The notes under the pieces are model-generated. The model did not search any database. It worked only from the letters and a program-made list of their open reading frames with translations, and was not told where the DNA came from. The translations under genes and the position numbers were made by a program. A stretch of 64,000 nucleotides of DNA from Kribbella sp. VKM Ac-2568 (lineage in GTDB: Bacteria; Actinomycetota; Actinomycetes; Propionibacteriales; Kribbellaceae). The DNA is taken from the NCBI RefSeq assembly GCF_004345365.1, contig NZ_SLVF01000007.1, positions 186,001-250,000 on the forward strand. Reading direction: 5' to 3'. Positions 15,447 to 24,095 of the stretch are shown piece by piece. Numbering within the stretch: the stretch's first letter is position 1; the number at the start of each line of letters is the position of its first letter.

Positions 15447-17615
15447 ATGATCACGCACCGCCCGTTCGGCATCGAACACCCGTACGCCGTCTCCCCGGAC
15501 CAGCGCGTACCGGTACTGCCATTGGCCGGACAGCAGGTCCGACTCGGTGTCGTGGTGTCACCCGACGTCGAGCGCGTGGTCTGTGAATGGGGCGCGACCG
15601 AGTTGACGTTGACGCCGGCCAAGGCAGACACCGCCGATGCCGCCGCGCTCGCGGGCGGAGAAGGTCACCTCGCCGAAGCCCAGGCGACGTCCCTCGGCGC
15701 AGACGGTGGCTGGTCGGTCGTCACCCCGCCGGTGACCGAGCCCACCAAGTACCGCTTCCACGGCTACGGCACAACGGTCGAGACCACCGAGTGGTTCGAG
15801 GTGGCGCCCGCTGCCTGGGCTTCTGAGGGTGGCGAGCTGCGAGGTGGCGAGGGTCGCGTGGAGTGTGTCGAGTGGTTGGTGTCGGCTGCTGGAGTCCACC
15901 GGGCGAGGTTCAGCATGCTGTTGCGGCCGGATGAGCATCTGGTGGGGTTCGGGGAGCGGTATGACGCGCTCGACCAGCGGGGGCGATCACTCGATGCCGT
16001 GGTGTTCGAGCAGTACAAGTCCCAGGGCGTGCATGGGCGGACGTATCTGCCGATGCCCTTCGCTCATGTGGTGAGCGGATCGGGCGATGGCTGGGGATTC
16101 CACGTGCGGACGTCTCGGCGTACGTGGTACTCGTCGGATGACAGCAACCTCACCGTCGAGGTGGCCCTTGGCGACGAGTCTGTGGTCGACCTGGGCATCT
16201 ACGAGGGGTCGGCGACCGCAGTACTGAAAGCGTTCCTGGACGAGGTCGGGCGGGCTGAGGAGCTGCCGTCGTGGGTCTTCCGGTTGTGGGCCTCGGGCAA
16301 CGAGTGGAACACGCAGGATCTGGTGATGGCGCGGATGGACGCACACCGCGACCTGGCGATCCCGGTCGGCGCGGTGGTGATCGAGGCATGGAGCGACGAA
16401 GAAGGAATCACCATCTGGCGCGACGCGCGGTACGAGGTGAACGCCGACGGCGGCGCGCACCAGGCCGGGGACTTCGAGTACCGCGCTGACGGCGCGTGGC
16501 CCGATCCGAAGGCGATGATCGATGAGCTGCACGCGCGCGGGGTCAAGGTGATCCTGTGGCAGATCCCCTTGCAGAAAACGGAGTTCAGCACCGGCCAGGT
16601 GGCATCCGATGCCGAGGCGATGGTCCGGGACGGACACGCGGTGCTCGACGCGGACGGTACGGCGTACCACAACCGCGGCTGGTGGTTCCCGAAGGCGCTG
16701 ATGCCGGACCTGTCCGTGCAACGGACCCGCGACTGGTGGACTGCGAAGCGGCGCTACCTCGTCGAGGAGCTGGATGTGGACGGATTCAAGACCGACGGCG
16801 GCGAGCACGCCTGGGGGCACGACCTCGTCTACGCCGACGGCAAACTCGGTGACGAGGGCAACAATCTGTTCCCGGTGCATTACGCCAGTACCTTCGGTGA
16901 CCTGCTGCGGTCTGCCGGCAAGGCGCCGGTCACGTTCTCGCGATCGGGGTTCACCGGGTCGCAGGCGCACGGCATCTTCTGGGCCGGAGACGAGGACTCG
17001 ACCTGGGAGGCGTTCCGCTCCTCGGTGACCGCCGGTCTGACCGCGGCCTCGTGCGGAATCGTCTACTGGGGCTGGGATCTGGCCGGCTTCTCCGGACCCG
17101 TCCCCGACGCCGAGCTCTACGTCCGCGCCGCGGCGGCGTCGGTCTTCATGCCGATCATGCAGTACCACTCGGAGTTCAACCACCACCAACTCCCGCTCCG
17201 CGACCGCACCCCCTGGCACGTGGCGGAGACCACCGGCGACGACCGCGTGATCCCCCTCTTCCGCTCCTTCGCCGGACTCCGCGAACGCCTCGTCCCCTAC
17301 TTGACCACCCGGGCCGCGCAGACCATCACCACAGACCGCCCACTGATGCGCCCCCTCTTCTTCGACTACGCCGAGGACCCCGAGATCTGGAACCACCCCC
17401 ACCAGTACCTCCTCGGCGACGCCCTCCTCGTCAACCCGGTCCTGGAACCCGGCGCCACCATCTGGACGACGTACCTCCCGGAAGGCGACTGGATCGACGT
17501 CTGGACTGGCGAGCAAGTCCCGCACGGCCTGACCACGCGCGACGTCCCCCTGGAGATCGTCCCCGTCTACTGCCGAACCACCGCCTGGCCGGAGGTCGCG
17601 GGCTACTTCGCCTGA
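15447..17615 (+). CDS. GH31 alpha-glucosidase, likely 1,3-alpha-isomaltosidase
   Basis: A 722-residue cytosolic retaining glycosidase of family GH31. The N-terminal beta-sandwich covers about residues 1-250; the barrel contains the nucleophile Asp450 in GFKTDGGEH and the acid/base Asp515 in FWAGDEDSTW. The motif GIVYWGWDLAGF follows. From memory, the K. flavida enzyme at this position (Kfla1895) cuts the alpha-1,3 bonds of CNN, releasing isomaltose, and was named 1,3-alpha-isomaltosidase. With a GH15 isomaltase next to it the same division of labour is likely, but specificity is inferred. The ATG lies one base after the GH15 stop. It is the last gene of the operon. Confidence 0.9.
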   Translation: MITHRPFGIEHPYAVSPDQRVPVLPLAGQQVRLGVVVSPDVERVVCEWGATELTLTPAKADTADAAALAGGEGHLAEAQATSLGADGGWSVVTPPVTEPTKYRFHGYGTTVETTEWFEVAPAAWASEGGELRGGEGRVECVEWLVSAAGVHRARFSMLLRPDEHLVGFGERYDALDQRGRSLDAVVFEQYKSQGVHGRTYLPMPFAHVVSGSGDGWGFHVRTSRRTWYSSDDSNLTVEVALGDESVVDLGIYEGSATAVLKAFLDEVGRAEELPSWVFRLWASGNEWNTQDLVMARMDAHRDLAIPVGAVVIEAWSDEEGITIWRDARYEVNADGGAHQAGDFEYRADGAWPDPKAMIDELHARGVKVILWQIPLQKTEFSTGQVASDAEAMVRDGHAVLDADGTAYHNRGWWFPKALMPDLSVQRTRDWWTAKRRYLVEELDVDGFKTDGGEHAWGHDLVYADGKLGDEGNNLFPVHYASTFGDLLRSAGKAPVTFSRSGFTGSQAHGIFWAGDEDSTWEAFRSSVTAGLTAASCGIVYWGWDLAGFSGPVPDAELYVRAAAASVFMPIMQYHSEFNHHQLPLRDRTPWHVAETTGDDRVIPLFRSFAGLRERLVPYLTTRAAQTITTDRPLMRPLFFDYAEDPEIWNHPHQYLLGDALLVNPVLEPGATIWTTYLPEGDWIDVWTGEQVPHGLTTRDVPLEIVPVYCRTTAWPEVAGYFA

Positions 17616-17808
17616 TCCAGTCGCTCGAGGGCAGGCTTCACCGCGGAGAGCAGGAACGCCTCCTTGGAGTCGAGGAGCTCGGTCGATCTCATGAGCGCTC
17701 CGGCCTCCGGGTCTGGGAAGCGACGGCCACTAGGTGTCTGGCGACAGGCGTGCCCGCGAGTCCGAAGACCTGCCACTGCCCACGTGCGCCCGGCGCGCGT
17801 GGTGATCT

Positions 17809-19178
17809 CTGAAGAAGGCCATCGAGGGCTACTGGAAGGGCACCGTCAGCGCGGATGCCCTCCGGCAGACCGCCGCCGAACTCCGCCGAGCCAATTGGCA
17901 GCAGCTCGCCGCCGACGGCATCGACGAGGTCCCGACCAGTGACTTCTCGTACTACGACCACGTGCTCGACACGACCGTCATGCTCGGCGCGATCCCCGAC
18001 CGGTACCGCGCTGCCGTTGAGGCGGACCCGCTGGACGGCTACTTCGCGATGGCGCGCGGGACGCAGGAACTCGCGCCGCTGGAGATGACGAAGTGGTTCG
18101 ACACGAACTACCACTACCTCATCCCCGAGCTCGGCCCGGACACCGTCTTCACGGCCGACTTGACCAAGCAGGTCGCCGAGCTGCAGGAGGCGGTCGCGCT
18201 GGGTCTCAAGGCCCGGCCGGTTCTCGTGGGCCCGGTCACCTACCTGCTGCTCGCGAAACGCGCATCCGGTGTTCCCGACAGCTTCGAACAGCTGTGTCTC
18301 CTCGACAAACTCCTTACGACGTACGGAGAAATCCTGGCGGACCTGCGCGCGGCCGGGGCCGAGTGGGTGCAGCTGGATGAGCCCGCGCTCGTCCAGGACC
18401 GTACTGCCGACGAACTGGACGCCGCCGCCCGCGCGTACGCAGTGCTGGGTGGGCTCACGGATCGCCCGAGCTCCTGGTGGCGTCGTACTTCGATCGCCTC
18501 GGCGAGGCGCTGCCCGTGCTCGCGAAGGCGCCTGTCGAAGGTCTGGCGCTCGACTTCACCGGGCCCGCCGCGGCCAACCTAGACGCGCTCGCGTCGGTCG
18601 CCGGGCTCCGCCACAAGCGGCTGGTCGCGGGCGTCGTCAACGGCCGCAACATCTGGATCAACGACCTTTCCAGGTCGCTGTCCACTCTCGCCACGCTGAT
18701 GGGGATCGCCGGGCAGGTGGACGTGAGCTCGTCCTGCTCGCTGCTCCACGTCCCGCTGGATGTCGCGGCGGAGAAGGACATCGACCCGGAGGTCCTTGCC
18801 TGGCTCGCGTTCGCCCGGCAGAAGACGGCCGAGATCGTCACGCTCACCCGCGGAATCACCGAGGGTACGGAGGCGATCGAGGCCGAGCTCACCGCCAATC
18901 GCGCGGCGCTAGAGGCACGAGCCGGTTCGGCGCTGACGAACCGCCGCGATGTGCGCGCACGCGTCGCCGCCGTGACCGAGGACATCCACTCACCCCGCGT
19001 GCCCGGCACGCCCGAGATCGTCTCCTTGCTCCGGAAGGGCCTGGCCGCGATCCCGGCCGAACGCCTCTGGGTCAACCCCGACTGCGGCCTGAAGACCCGC
19101 GGCTGGCCAGAGGTCCGCGACTCCCTGCAGCACCTGGTCGACGCGGCCCACGAGGTACGGAACGACCTTCCGTCCTGA
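17809..19178 (+). pseudogene. metE: Degraded metE (cobalamin-independent methionine synthase)
   Basis: Three lesions are visible. The first 20 or so codons are missing: homology starts at LKKAIEGYWKG, directly after an in-frame TGA at 17803-17805. The N-terminal domain then reads normally (DFSYYDHVLDTTVMLGAIP, EMTKWFDTNYHYLIPE). At about 18465-18469 a one-base loss shifts the frame between TDRP and ELLVASYFDRLGEALP. Finally the frame runs from VRARVAAVTED straight into IHSPRVPG and NPDCGLKTRGWPEVR, so some 300 residues of the zinc-binding catalytic domain are gone without a frame break. A terminator hairpin is still present. No function can remain. The 193 bases before it (17616-17808) hold no recognisable gene. 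Confidence 0.88.
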
Positions 19179-19188
19179 CCTCCTGACC

Positions 19189-19226
19189 GACCGGGACCAG
19201 TCTTTGTCGGAAGGCTGGTCCCGGTC
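19189..19226 (+). terminator. Terminator hairpin after the metE relic
   Basis: GACCGGGACCAG (19189-19200) and CTGGTCCCGGTC (19215-19226) form a perfect 12-bp stem with a 14-base loop, ten bases past the stop of the relic. Confidence 0.65.
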
Positions 19227-19275
19227 CTCACCGCGGGGACTCGCGTGGGGCGGGCGGATCGGATACCGTCGACGT

Positions 19276-19686
19276 ATGAAGAGTTCTGCAGATGTGCAAG
19301 CTCCAGCCCCGATCGACGCCTGCAACGTGCGGCTGGTCGATCCGGAGCAGGTGGCGGCCGTCCATGCCAGGATGCCTTCGGAGCAGGATGTCGTCGACAC
19401 GTCCGATGTGTTCGGGCTGCTCGGCGACCCGCGGCGGCTGAAGTTGCTGGTCGCGCTCCTGGACGGCGAACTGTGCGTCTGCGATCTCGCCGCGGTGACG
19501 GGGATGAGCGAGTCCGCGACCTCCCACGCGCTGCGGTTGCTGCGTGCCCACCGCGTGGTCTCGGTCCGCCGGGACGGGCGGATGGCCTACTACCGGCTCG
19601 ACGACGCGCACGTCCGGATGCTGGTCGACCTCGCGGTCGCCCACACCGAGCACACCGACGCGATCCACCCGGAGCGCAGTTCATGA
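19276..19686 (+). CDS. ArsR/SmtB-family metal-responsive repressor
   Basis: A 136-residue winged-helix metal sensor. The recognition helix region is MSESATSHALRLLRAHRVV. Two metal sites are visible: the alpha-3 motif ELCVCDL with Cys67 and Cys69, and the alpha-5 motif with Asp110, His112, His123 and His126, whose spacing equals the zinc site of SmtB/CzrA. It should release DNA on binding zinc or a similar metal and so derepress the efflux gene downstream. The ATG at 19276 is followed without in-frame alternatives that preserve the domain. Its TGA overlaps the ATG of the CDF gene (ATGA). No clear 12-2-12 operator was seen upstream. Confidence 0.9.
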   Translation: MKSSADVQAPAPIDACNVRLVDPEQVAAVHARMPSEQDVVDTSDVFGLLGDPRRLKLLVALLDGELCVCDLAAVTGMSESATSHALRLLRAHRVVSVRRDGRMAYYRLDDAHVRMLVDLAVAHTEHTDAIHPERSS

Positions 19687-20753
19687 CCGCCGGCCAGGAC
19701 CACCGCCACACCTCGAGCGCCAGCCAGAGTGCCACCCCGAGCCCCGGCCACGGCGCCACCACAAGCGCCGGTCACGGCCATGGGCACGGGCACGGCGTCA
19801 AGGCTGATGCCGACCGGAAGTTGCTGAGTGGCGCGCTCGCGCTGATCCTCGCCTTCATGGCGGCCGAGGTGATCGTCGGGTTTGCGGCCGGGTCGCTGGC
19901 GCTGATCACGGACGCGGCGCACATGCTCACCGACGCCGCCGCGATCGCCCTCGCGCTGATCGCGATCCGGCTGTCCGCACGGCCCCCGGCCGGCGGGTTC
20001 ACCTACGGGCTCAAGCGGGTCGAGATCCTGTCCGCGCAGGCCAACGGGATCACCTTGCTGCTGCTGGCGGCGTTCTTCGTGTACGAGGCGATCAACCGGA
20101 TGATCCACCCGCCCGAGGTGGAAGGCGCGCTGGTGCTGATCACCGGTGTCGTCGGCATCGTGGTGAATCTGATCGCGGCCTGGCTGATCAGCAAGGCGAA
20201 CCGCTCGAGCCTGAACGTCGAGGGCGCCTTCCAGCACATCCTGAACGACCTGTTCGCCTTCGTCGCGACCGCGATCGCCGGTCTGGTCGTGCTGCTCACC
20301 GGCTTCGCCCAGGCCGACTCGATCGCCGCGCTGATCGTCGCCGCGCTGATGCTCAAGGCGGGGATCGGCCTGGTCCGCGACTCCGGCCGGATCTTCCTCG
20401 AGGCAGCACCCGCGGGCCTCGATCCGGCCGCGGTCGGCGCCGAGCTGTGCGCGGTACCGGGGGTGGTCGAGGTGCACGACCTGCACGTCTGGGAGATCAC
20501 CTCGGGCGAGCCGGCGGCGTCGGCGCACATCCTGGTCCGCGAGGGCCTGGACTGTCACCAGATCCGCGGTCAGATCGAGGCGCTACTCGCCGAGCGGCAC
20601 CAGCTGACGCACTCGACGCTCCAGGTCGACCATGCCTCCGGCGACGAGTGGGACGTGCACTGCAGCGACGCGCACGGCGTGGTCCATCGACCCGCCACCG
20701 GCACGATCACAGCCGCTGGAACAGAATCTGACCAGGCCATTCCGAGTCTTTGA
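19683..20753 (+). CDS. Cation diffusion facilitator efflux protein (CzcD-like)
   Basis: A 356-residue membrane transporter that exports zinc or related divalent metals in exchange for protons. The N-terminal 40 residues are rich in His and Gly (GHGHGHGHG), a metal-collecting tail. Six hydrophobic helices follow; the transport site is made by DAAHMLTD in helix 2 and FQHILNDL in helix 5. The cytosolic domain ends the protein, with GVVEVHDLHVWEI. Translation is coupled to the ArsR gene by an ATGA overlap. The 3' end overlaps the convergent GNAT gene by 47 bases. Metal identity is suggested, not proven, by the SmtB-type site in the regulator. Confidence 0.93.
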   Translation: MTAGQDHRHTSSASQSATPSPGHGATTSAGHGHGHGHGVKADADRKLLSGALALILAFMAAEVIVGFAAGSLALITDAAHMLTDAAAIALALIAIRLSARPPAGGFTYGLKRVEILSAQANGITLLLLAAFFVYEAINRMIHPPEVEGALVLITGVVGIVVNLIAAWLISKANRSSLNVEGAFQHILNDLFAFVATAIAGLVVLLTGFAQADSIAALIVAALMLKAGIGLVRDSGRIFLEAAPAGLDPAAVGAELCAVPGVVEVHDLHVWEITSGEPAASAHILVREGLDCHQIRGQIEALLAERHQLTHSTLQVDHASGDEWDVHCSDAHGVVHRPATGTITAAGTESDQAIPSL

Positions 20754-21231
20754 CCGGTACTGCGAACTGCTCGGCGCGGGTGAACCCCTGCTTCTCGTAG
20801 TACCGGACCAGGGCGCCGTCGCCACCGGCGAAGCAGTCCACCCGGAGCAGGTCCACGCCGAGCCCACGCGCCAGTGAGCGGGCGTGCTCCAGCAAGTCGG
20901 TACCGATGCCGGTCCCGCTGGAGGCGCGGTCCGTCACCAGCAGGCGGACGTACAACTCCGGCTGGGTCGCGGGCGGCACGTACGGCATCGCCGCGCCCAC
21001 CGCGAGCGCGCCGACGACGCGTCCGTCCGTGGTTTCCGCGACCCACAAACCCTCGTCATCGACGAAGCCGTTGATCTGCTCGATCCGTCGCGGATTGGTC
21101 GAGTGCGGCTCGGTCCCCCACTGGTCGGTCCGCCCTCGCGCCACCAGCCATTCGGTCGCGCCGTCAAGGAGCCTGAGCACCGCGTCCACGTCCGCCCGGG
21201 CGCCCCGTCGTACCGTCAAGGAAGAAGTCAC
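20707..21231 (-). CDS. GNAT-family N-acetyltransferase
   Basis: A 174-residue single-domain acetyl-CoA-dependent transferase. The central strand and P-loop-like motif are in VRLLVTDRASSGTGIGTDLL, giving the R/Q-x-x-G-x-G/A pattern as SSGTGIG. The C-terminus has VRYYEKQGFTRAEQF, a common GNAT ending. The GTG at 21231 has GGAAGG eight bases upstream, which decides it over a longer frame. It overlaps the CDF gene at the 3' end by 47 bases, so the two transcripts collide. The acceptor molecule cannot be predicted. Confidence 0.85.
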   Translation of the reverse strand: MTSSLTVRRGARADVDAVLRLLDGATEWLVARGRTDQWGTEPHSTNPRRIEQINGFVDDEGLWVAETTDGRVVGALAVGAAMPYVPPATQPELYVRLLVTDRASSGTGIGTDLLEHARSLARGLGVDLLRVDCFAGGDGALVRYYEKQGFTRAEQFAVPVKDSEWPGQILFQRL

Positions 21232-21325
21232 CGGCCCATCCTTCCACTCGTTGTCGAAAGCGGGCCGGTGGCTTCCACGTACTGGGTGAAGGCACACTGA
21301 AACCCGGTCAGGAAGAGGAACCACC

Positions 21326-21601
21326 ATGAGCACCAAGCTGGACAAGCAGTTCACGGCGCCGCTGCTGCAGAGCCCGGCCAAGGGTGGCTGGACCTACGTC
21401 AAGATGCCCGGCTCGGCCGAGTATTTCGGAACCCGCGGGCTGGTGAAGGTCCGCGGCACGATGGACGGCCACCCGTTCGAGAGCTCGTTCATGGCCCTCG
21501 GCGACGGCACCCACAAGCTGCCGGTGAAAGGCGAGCTCCGCAAGCTGATCGGCAAGTCGCCCGGCGAGGAGATCACCGTCCACCTGGAGGAGCGGCTTTA
21601 G
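21326..21601 (+). CDS. DUF1905 domain protein
   Basis: A 91-residue protein consisting of one DUF1905 domain, recognised by GGWTYVKMPGSAEYFGTRG, then VKVRGTMDGHPFESSFMALG and the terminal lysine-rich LRKLIGKSPGEEITVHLEE. DUF1905 is a small beta-barrel fold of unknown role, often fused to or near a YdeI/OmpD-associated domain, which is absent here. AGGAAGAGG precedes the ATG by about seven bases. It is divergent from the GNAT gene. Confidence 0.9.
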   Translation: MSTKLDKQFTAPLLQSPAKGGWTYVKMPGSAEYFGTRGLVKVRGTMDGHPFESSFMALGDGTHKLPVKGELRKLIGKSPGEEITVHLEERL

Positions 21602-21648
21602 CTCAGCCACGTTGTGGCGGCACTAGCCGGGCCGTCAGGTGGGGCGGC

Positions 21649-22290
21649 TTAGCCGAGGCCGAGGCGGTAGGCGTAGGCGACGGCCTGCGCGCGGTCCCGC
21701 AGGCCCGCCTTGGCGAACAGGTGGTTGATGTGGGTCTTGACCGTGGCCTCGCTGACCACCAGGTGCCGCGCGATCTCGGTGTTCGACAACCCGGCCGCGA
21801 TCAACCGCAGTACCTCGGTCTCGCGCGGCGTCAGCCCGTCCGCCGCCGCATCCCGCGGAGTCGGTACGGCGGTGCTCGCCTCGACCAGGCGGCGCTGGAC
21901 GTCACCATCCACGATCGACTGGCCGGCAGCGGCCGCCTGCAGAGCCCGCCCGATCGACTCCGCGTCGGCGTCCTTCGTCAGAAACCCGCGCGCTCCGGCG
22001 CGCAGCGCGGCCAGCACGGAGTCGTCGTCGCTGTACGTCGTCAGCACGACGACCTCAGTGCCCGGGTACTCCGCGCGCACCCGCCTGGTCGCCTCCACCC
22101 CGTCGCAGCGGGGCATCCGCAGATCGACGAGCAGCACATCCGGTTTGTGCGCGGCGACCAGCTCCACCGCTTCCTGCCCGTCCGAAGCCGCGGCGACCAC
22201 GTCGATCCCCGGCAGCAGCCGCAGCAGCGTCACCAGGCCGTCGCGGACCACTGTCTGGTCGTCCGCGACCACCACCCGCAGATCGCTCAC
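21649..22290 (-). CDS. NarL/LuxR-type response regulator
   Basis: A 213-residue two-component response regulator. The receiver domain (residues 1-120) has the acidic pair DD at 10-11, phospho-acceptor Asp56 in LLVDLRMP, and the TTYSDDD switch. The C-terminal LuxR helix-turn-helix is LTPRETEVLRLIAAGLSNTE, then VSEATVKTHINHLFAK. The start is the GTG at 22290, which overlaps the kinase stop as GTGA, so the pair is translated together. Regulated genes are unknown; the adjacent CcdC-like membrane gene lies on the far side of the kinase, so it is not an obvious target. Confidence 0.93.
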   Translation of the reverse strand: MSDLRVVVADDQTVVRDGLVTLLRLLPGIDVVAAASDGQEAVELVAAHKPDVLLVDLRMPRCDGVEATRRVRAEYPGTEVVVLTTYSDDDSVLAALRAGARGFLTKDADAESIGRALQAAAAGQSIVDGDVQRRLVEASTAVPTPRDAAADGLTPRETEVLRLIAAGLSNTEIARHLVVSEATVKTHINHLFAKAGLRDRAQAVAYAYRLGLG

Positions 22291-23504
22291 GCCGGCACCA
22301 CCAACCGAACTCGCCACCCGTCCTCCGTCGGACCGACCTCCAGGCTGCCACCGATCAACTCGGCACGCTCCCGCATCCCGACCAAACCGTAGCCGCCCCC
22401 GACCACACGCGCCGGAGGCCTGCCGGGATGGTCCTCCACCGTCAGCGCAGTCCGCCCGCTCTCAGATGCCAGCCGTACTTCGACCGCAGCGCCCGGCGCG
22501 TGCTTGCGGGTGTTCGTCAGCGCCTCCTGCAACCCCCGGTACAACGCGATCATCGCCTCGGCCGGCAACTCCCGCGGCTCTCCTTCTACCTCGAAGGTCG
22601 CCGCGCCACCGCACTCCAGCCTGAATGCCGTGACGAGATCGGACAGCGCCCGGACGTCGGGGACGGCGTCCTCGCGCAACGTCGCCACCGCACGCCTTGC
22701 CTCGGCCAGCCCCTCCGCCGCCAGCCCCTGCGCCCGGGTGACCTGGCCGATCGCCTCCTCCGATGCGCCATCGCGGACCAGCATCAACCGCGCACCCTGC
22801 AGGCTGAGGGACAACCCGGCCAGCGAGTGAGCCAGTACGTCGTGCACGTCCCGCGCGATCCGGGCACGTTCCGCCAGAGCGGCCGCGCGGCTGTGCTCCT
22901 CGATCGCGGCCTGCTTGCGGGCAAGGGATACCTGGAGGTCGTCGAGCTGCTGTTCCCGGACCCGGCGGTTGATGGAGGCGAGGAGCAGCGCGACGGCGCC
23001 TACCGCAGTACCGACGGCTCCGCCAGGAGAGCCGTGGTTGAGCAGGATCGGCAGGCTGGCACCGACGATCCCGAGCAGTACGACGATGATCTCGACCGGG
23101 CCGGGCATGCGGTAGCGGACGGCTGTCCGGACCGCCCAGAACGGGAGGACCACCAGGACGCTGTCGGGTAAGGCGAACCAGAGCAGCGACCCGGCGATCA
23201 CGAACGCCAGCAGGCCGATCGCGCGGCGCCGGCCGAGTGGTTCGCCGTACCGCAGAGGGAGCATCGCCAGGTTGCCCAGCACAACAATTGCTGCGAGCAA
23301 CAAGATGACCGGGAACGGCAGTTGGCGGCGCTCCGGCGAACCGGCTGTGCGGATCAGCGTCGCGATCACCAGGCCGGTCGGCACCAGCCGGAGCACGGTT
23401 CCCGGAACGGGCGAGTTCCAGAACGCCACCAGCCGGTGCCACGTCTGCTGCAGCCAGCCCTCTCGCACGGTTCGCTCAAGGTCTGGATGCGGCAGCTCCG
23501 TCAT
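22287..23504 (-). CDS. Sensor histidine kinase, HisKA_3 family
   Basis: A 405-residue membrane kinase. The N-terminal third carries about five hydrophobic helices between residues 35 and 180 with little extracellular sequence, so it may sense within the membrane. The dimerisation domain has His221 in ARDVHDVLAHSLAG. The ATPase part has LYRGLQEALTNTRKHA (N box) and GGGYGLVGMRERAELIGG (G box). It phosphorylates the response regulator whose GTG overlaps its stop. The arrangement and length match DesK/NarX-like kinases of actinomycetes. The signal is unknown. Confidence 0.93.
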   Translation of the reverse strand: MTELPHPDLERTVREGWLQQTWHRLVAFWNSPVPGTVLRLVPTGLVIATLIRTAGSPERRQLPFPVILLLAAIVVLGNLAMLPLRYGEPLGRRRAIGLLAFVIAGSLLWFALPDSVLVVLPFWAVRTAVRYRMPGPVEIIVVLLGIVGASLPILLNHGSPGGAVGTAVGAVALLLASINRRVREQQLDDLQVSLARKQAAIEEHSRAAALAERARIARDVHDVLAHSLAGLSLSLQGARLMLVRDGASEEAIGQVTRAQGLAAEGLAEARRAVATLREDAVPDVRALSDLVTAFRLECGGAATFEVEGEPRELPAEAMIALYRGLQEALTNTRKHAPGAAVEVRLASESGRTALTVEDHPGRPPARVVGGGYGLVGMRERAELIGGSLEVGPTEDGWRVRLVVPA

Positions 23505-23511
23505 ACCGTCA

Positions 23512-24000
23512 TCATGCCCGCTCGGCTGCCAGCGGGATGTTCAGGCGCTGCGCTCGCAGGTAGACCGCCACGTTCTGGGCCGCGATGGTGAGGCCGAAGG
23601 TCAGAAGCAGGGCGGTGCTGGTGAGCGAGCCGTTCAGGCCCATCGCGGAACCGAGGAGGCCCGCGCCGACGCGGATGGCGATGGTCAGCAGCCAGAGCGC
23701 GAGGGTGAGGCCGGTGCCCTTCTGGTACAGGCCTCCCTCCCGCTGCGACAAGTGGGTGCTGGCACCGCGGGCGAAGCCGATCAGCACGAGCACGACCACG
23801 TCGAAGACGAAGAACGCGAGTTCGCCGGGCGTCGCCGCACTGAACGCGTCCCGCGCGGTCAGCAGGCCGACGGCGACCAGGATCAGCGGCATCACCACCA
23901 GCGACTTCTGGGTCACCATCGAGCCGCGCACCTGGCGGCCGATCACCCGGACCACGACGAGAGCCCCGATCAGGATGCCCAGCAGGAGGTTGACCGACAT
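23512..24000 (-). CDS. CcdC-like membrane protein
   Basis: A 162-residue integral membrane protein with five predicted helices, e.g. LLLGILIGALVVVRVIG and the closing LLLTFGLTIAAQNVAVYLRA. The pattern of helices with RxIGRQ after the first one resembles the CcdC/DUF1453 family, whose role in actinomycetes is unknown. The ATG at 24000 has AGGAACTG upstream. It lies eight bases beyond the kinase start in the opposite reading order, so it is upstream of the kinase in the same direction and may be cotranscribed with the two-component system. Confidence 0.65.
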   Translation of the reverse strand: MSVNLLLGILIGALVVVRVIGRQVRGSMVTQKSLVVMPLILVAVGLLTARDAFSAATPGELAFFVFDVVVLVLIGFARGASTHLSQREGGLYQKGTGLTLALWLLTIAIRVGAGLLGSAMGLNGSLTSTALLLTFGLTIAAQNVAVYLRAQRLNIPLAAERA

Positions 24001-24095
24001 CACAGTTCCTTTCCGGCGAGTTTGGCGATTCCAGACTCGCCGGAACCACCGCACCGGACGTCGGCCCTCGGGTTGGACCCGGATGGATCCCGCTC

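Noticed and set aside
15987..17525. A 512-codon minus-strand frame opposite GH31
   Set aside because: GH31 catalytic motifs lie on the other strand; this frame has no family features.
17616..17805. A short leftward frame ending near 17609, resembling a regulator C-terminus
   Set aside because: No family could be recognised and there is no start signal.
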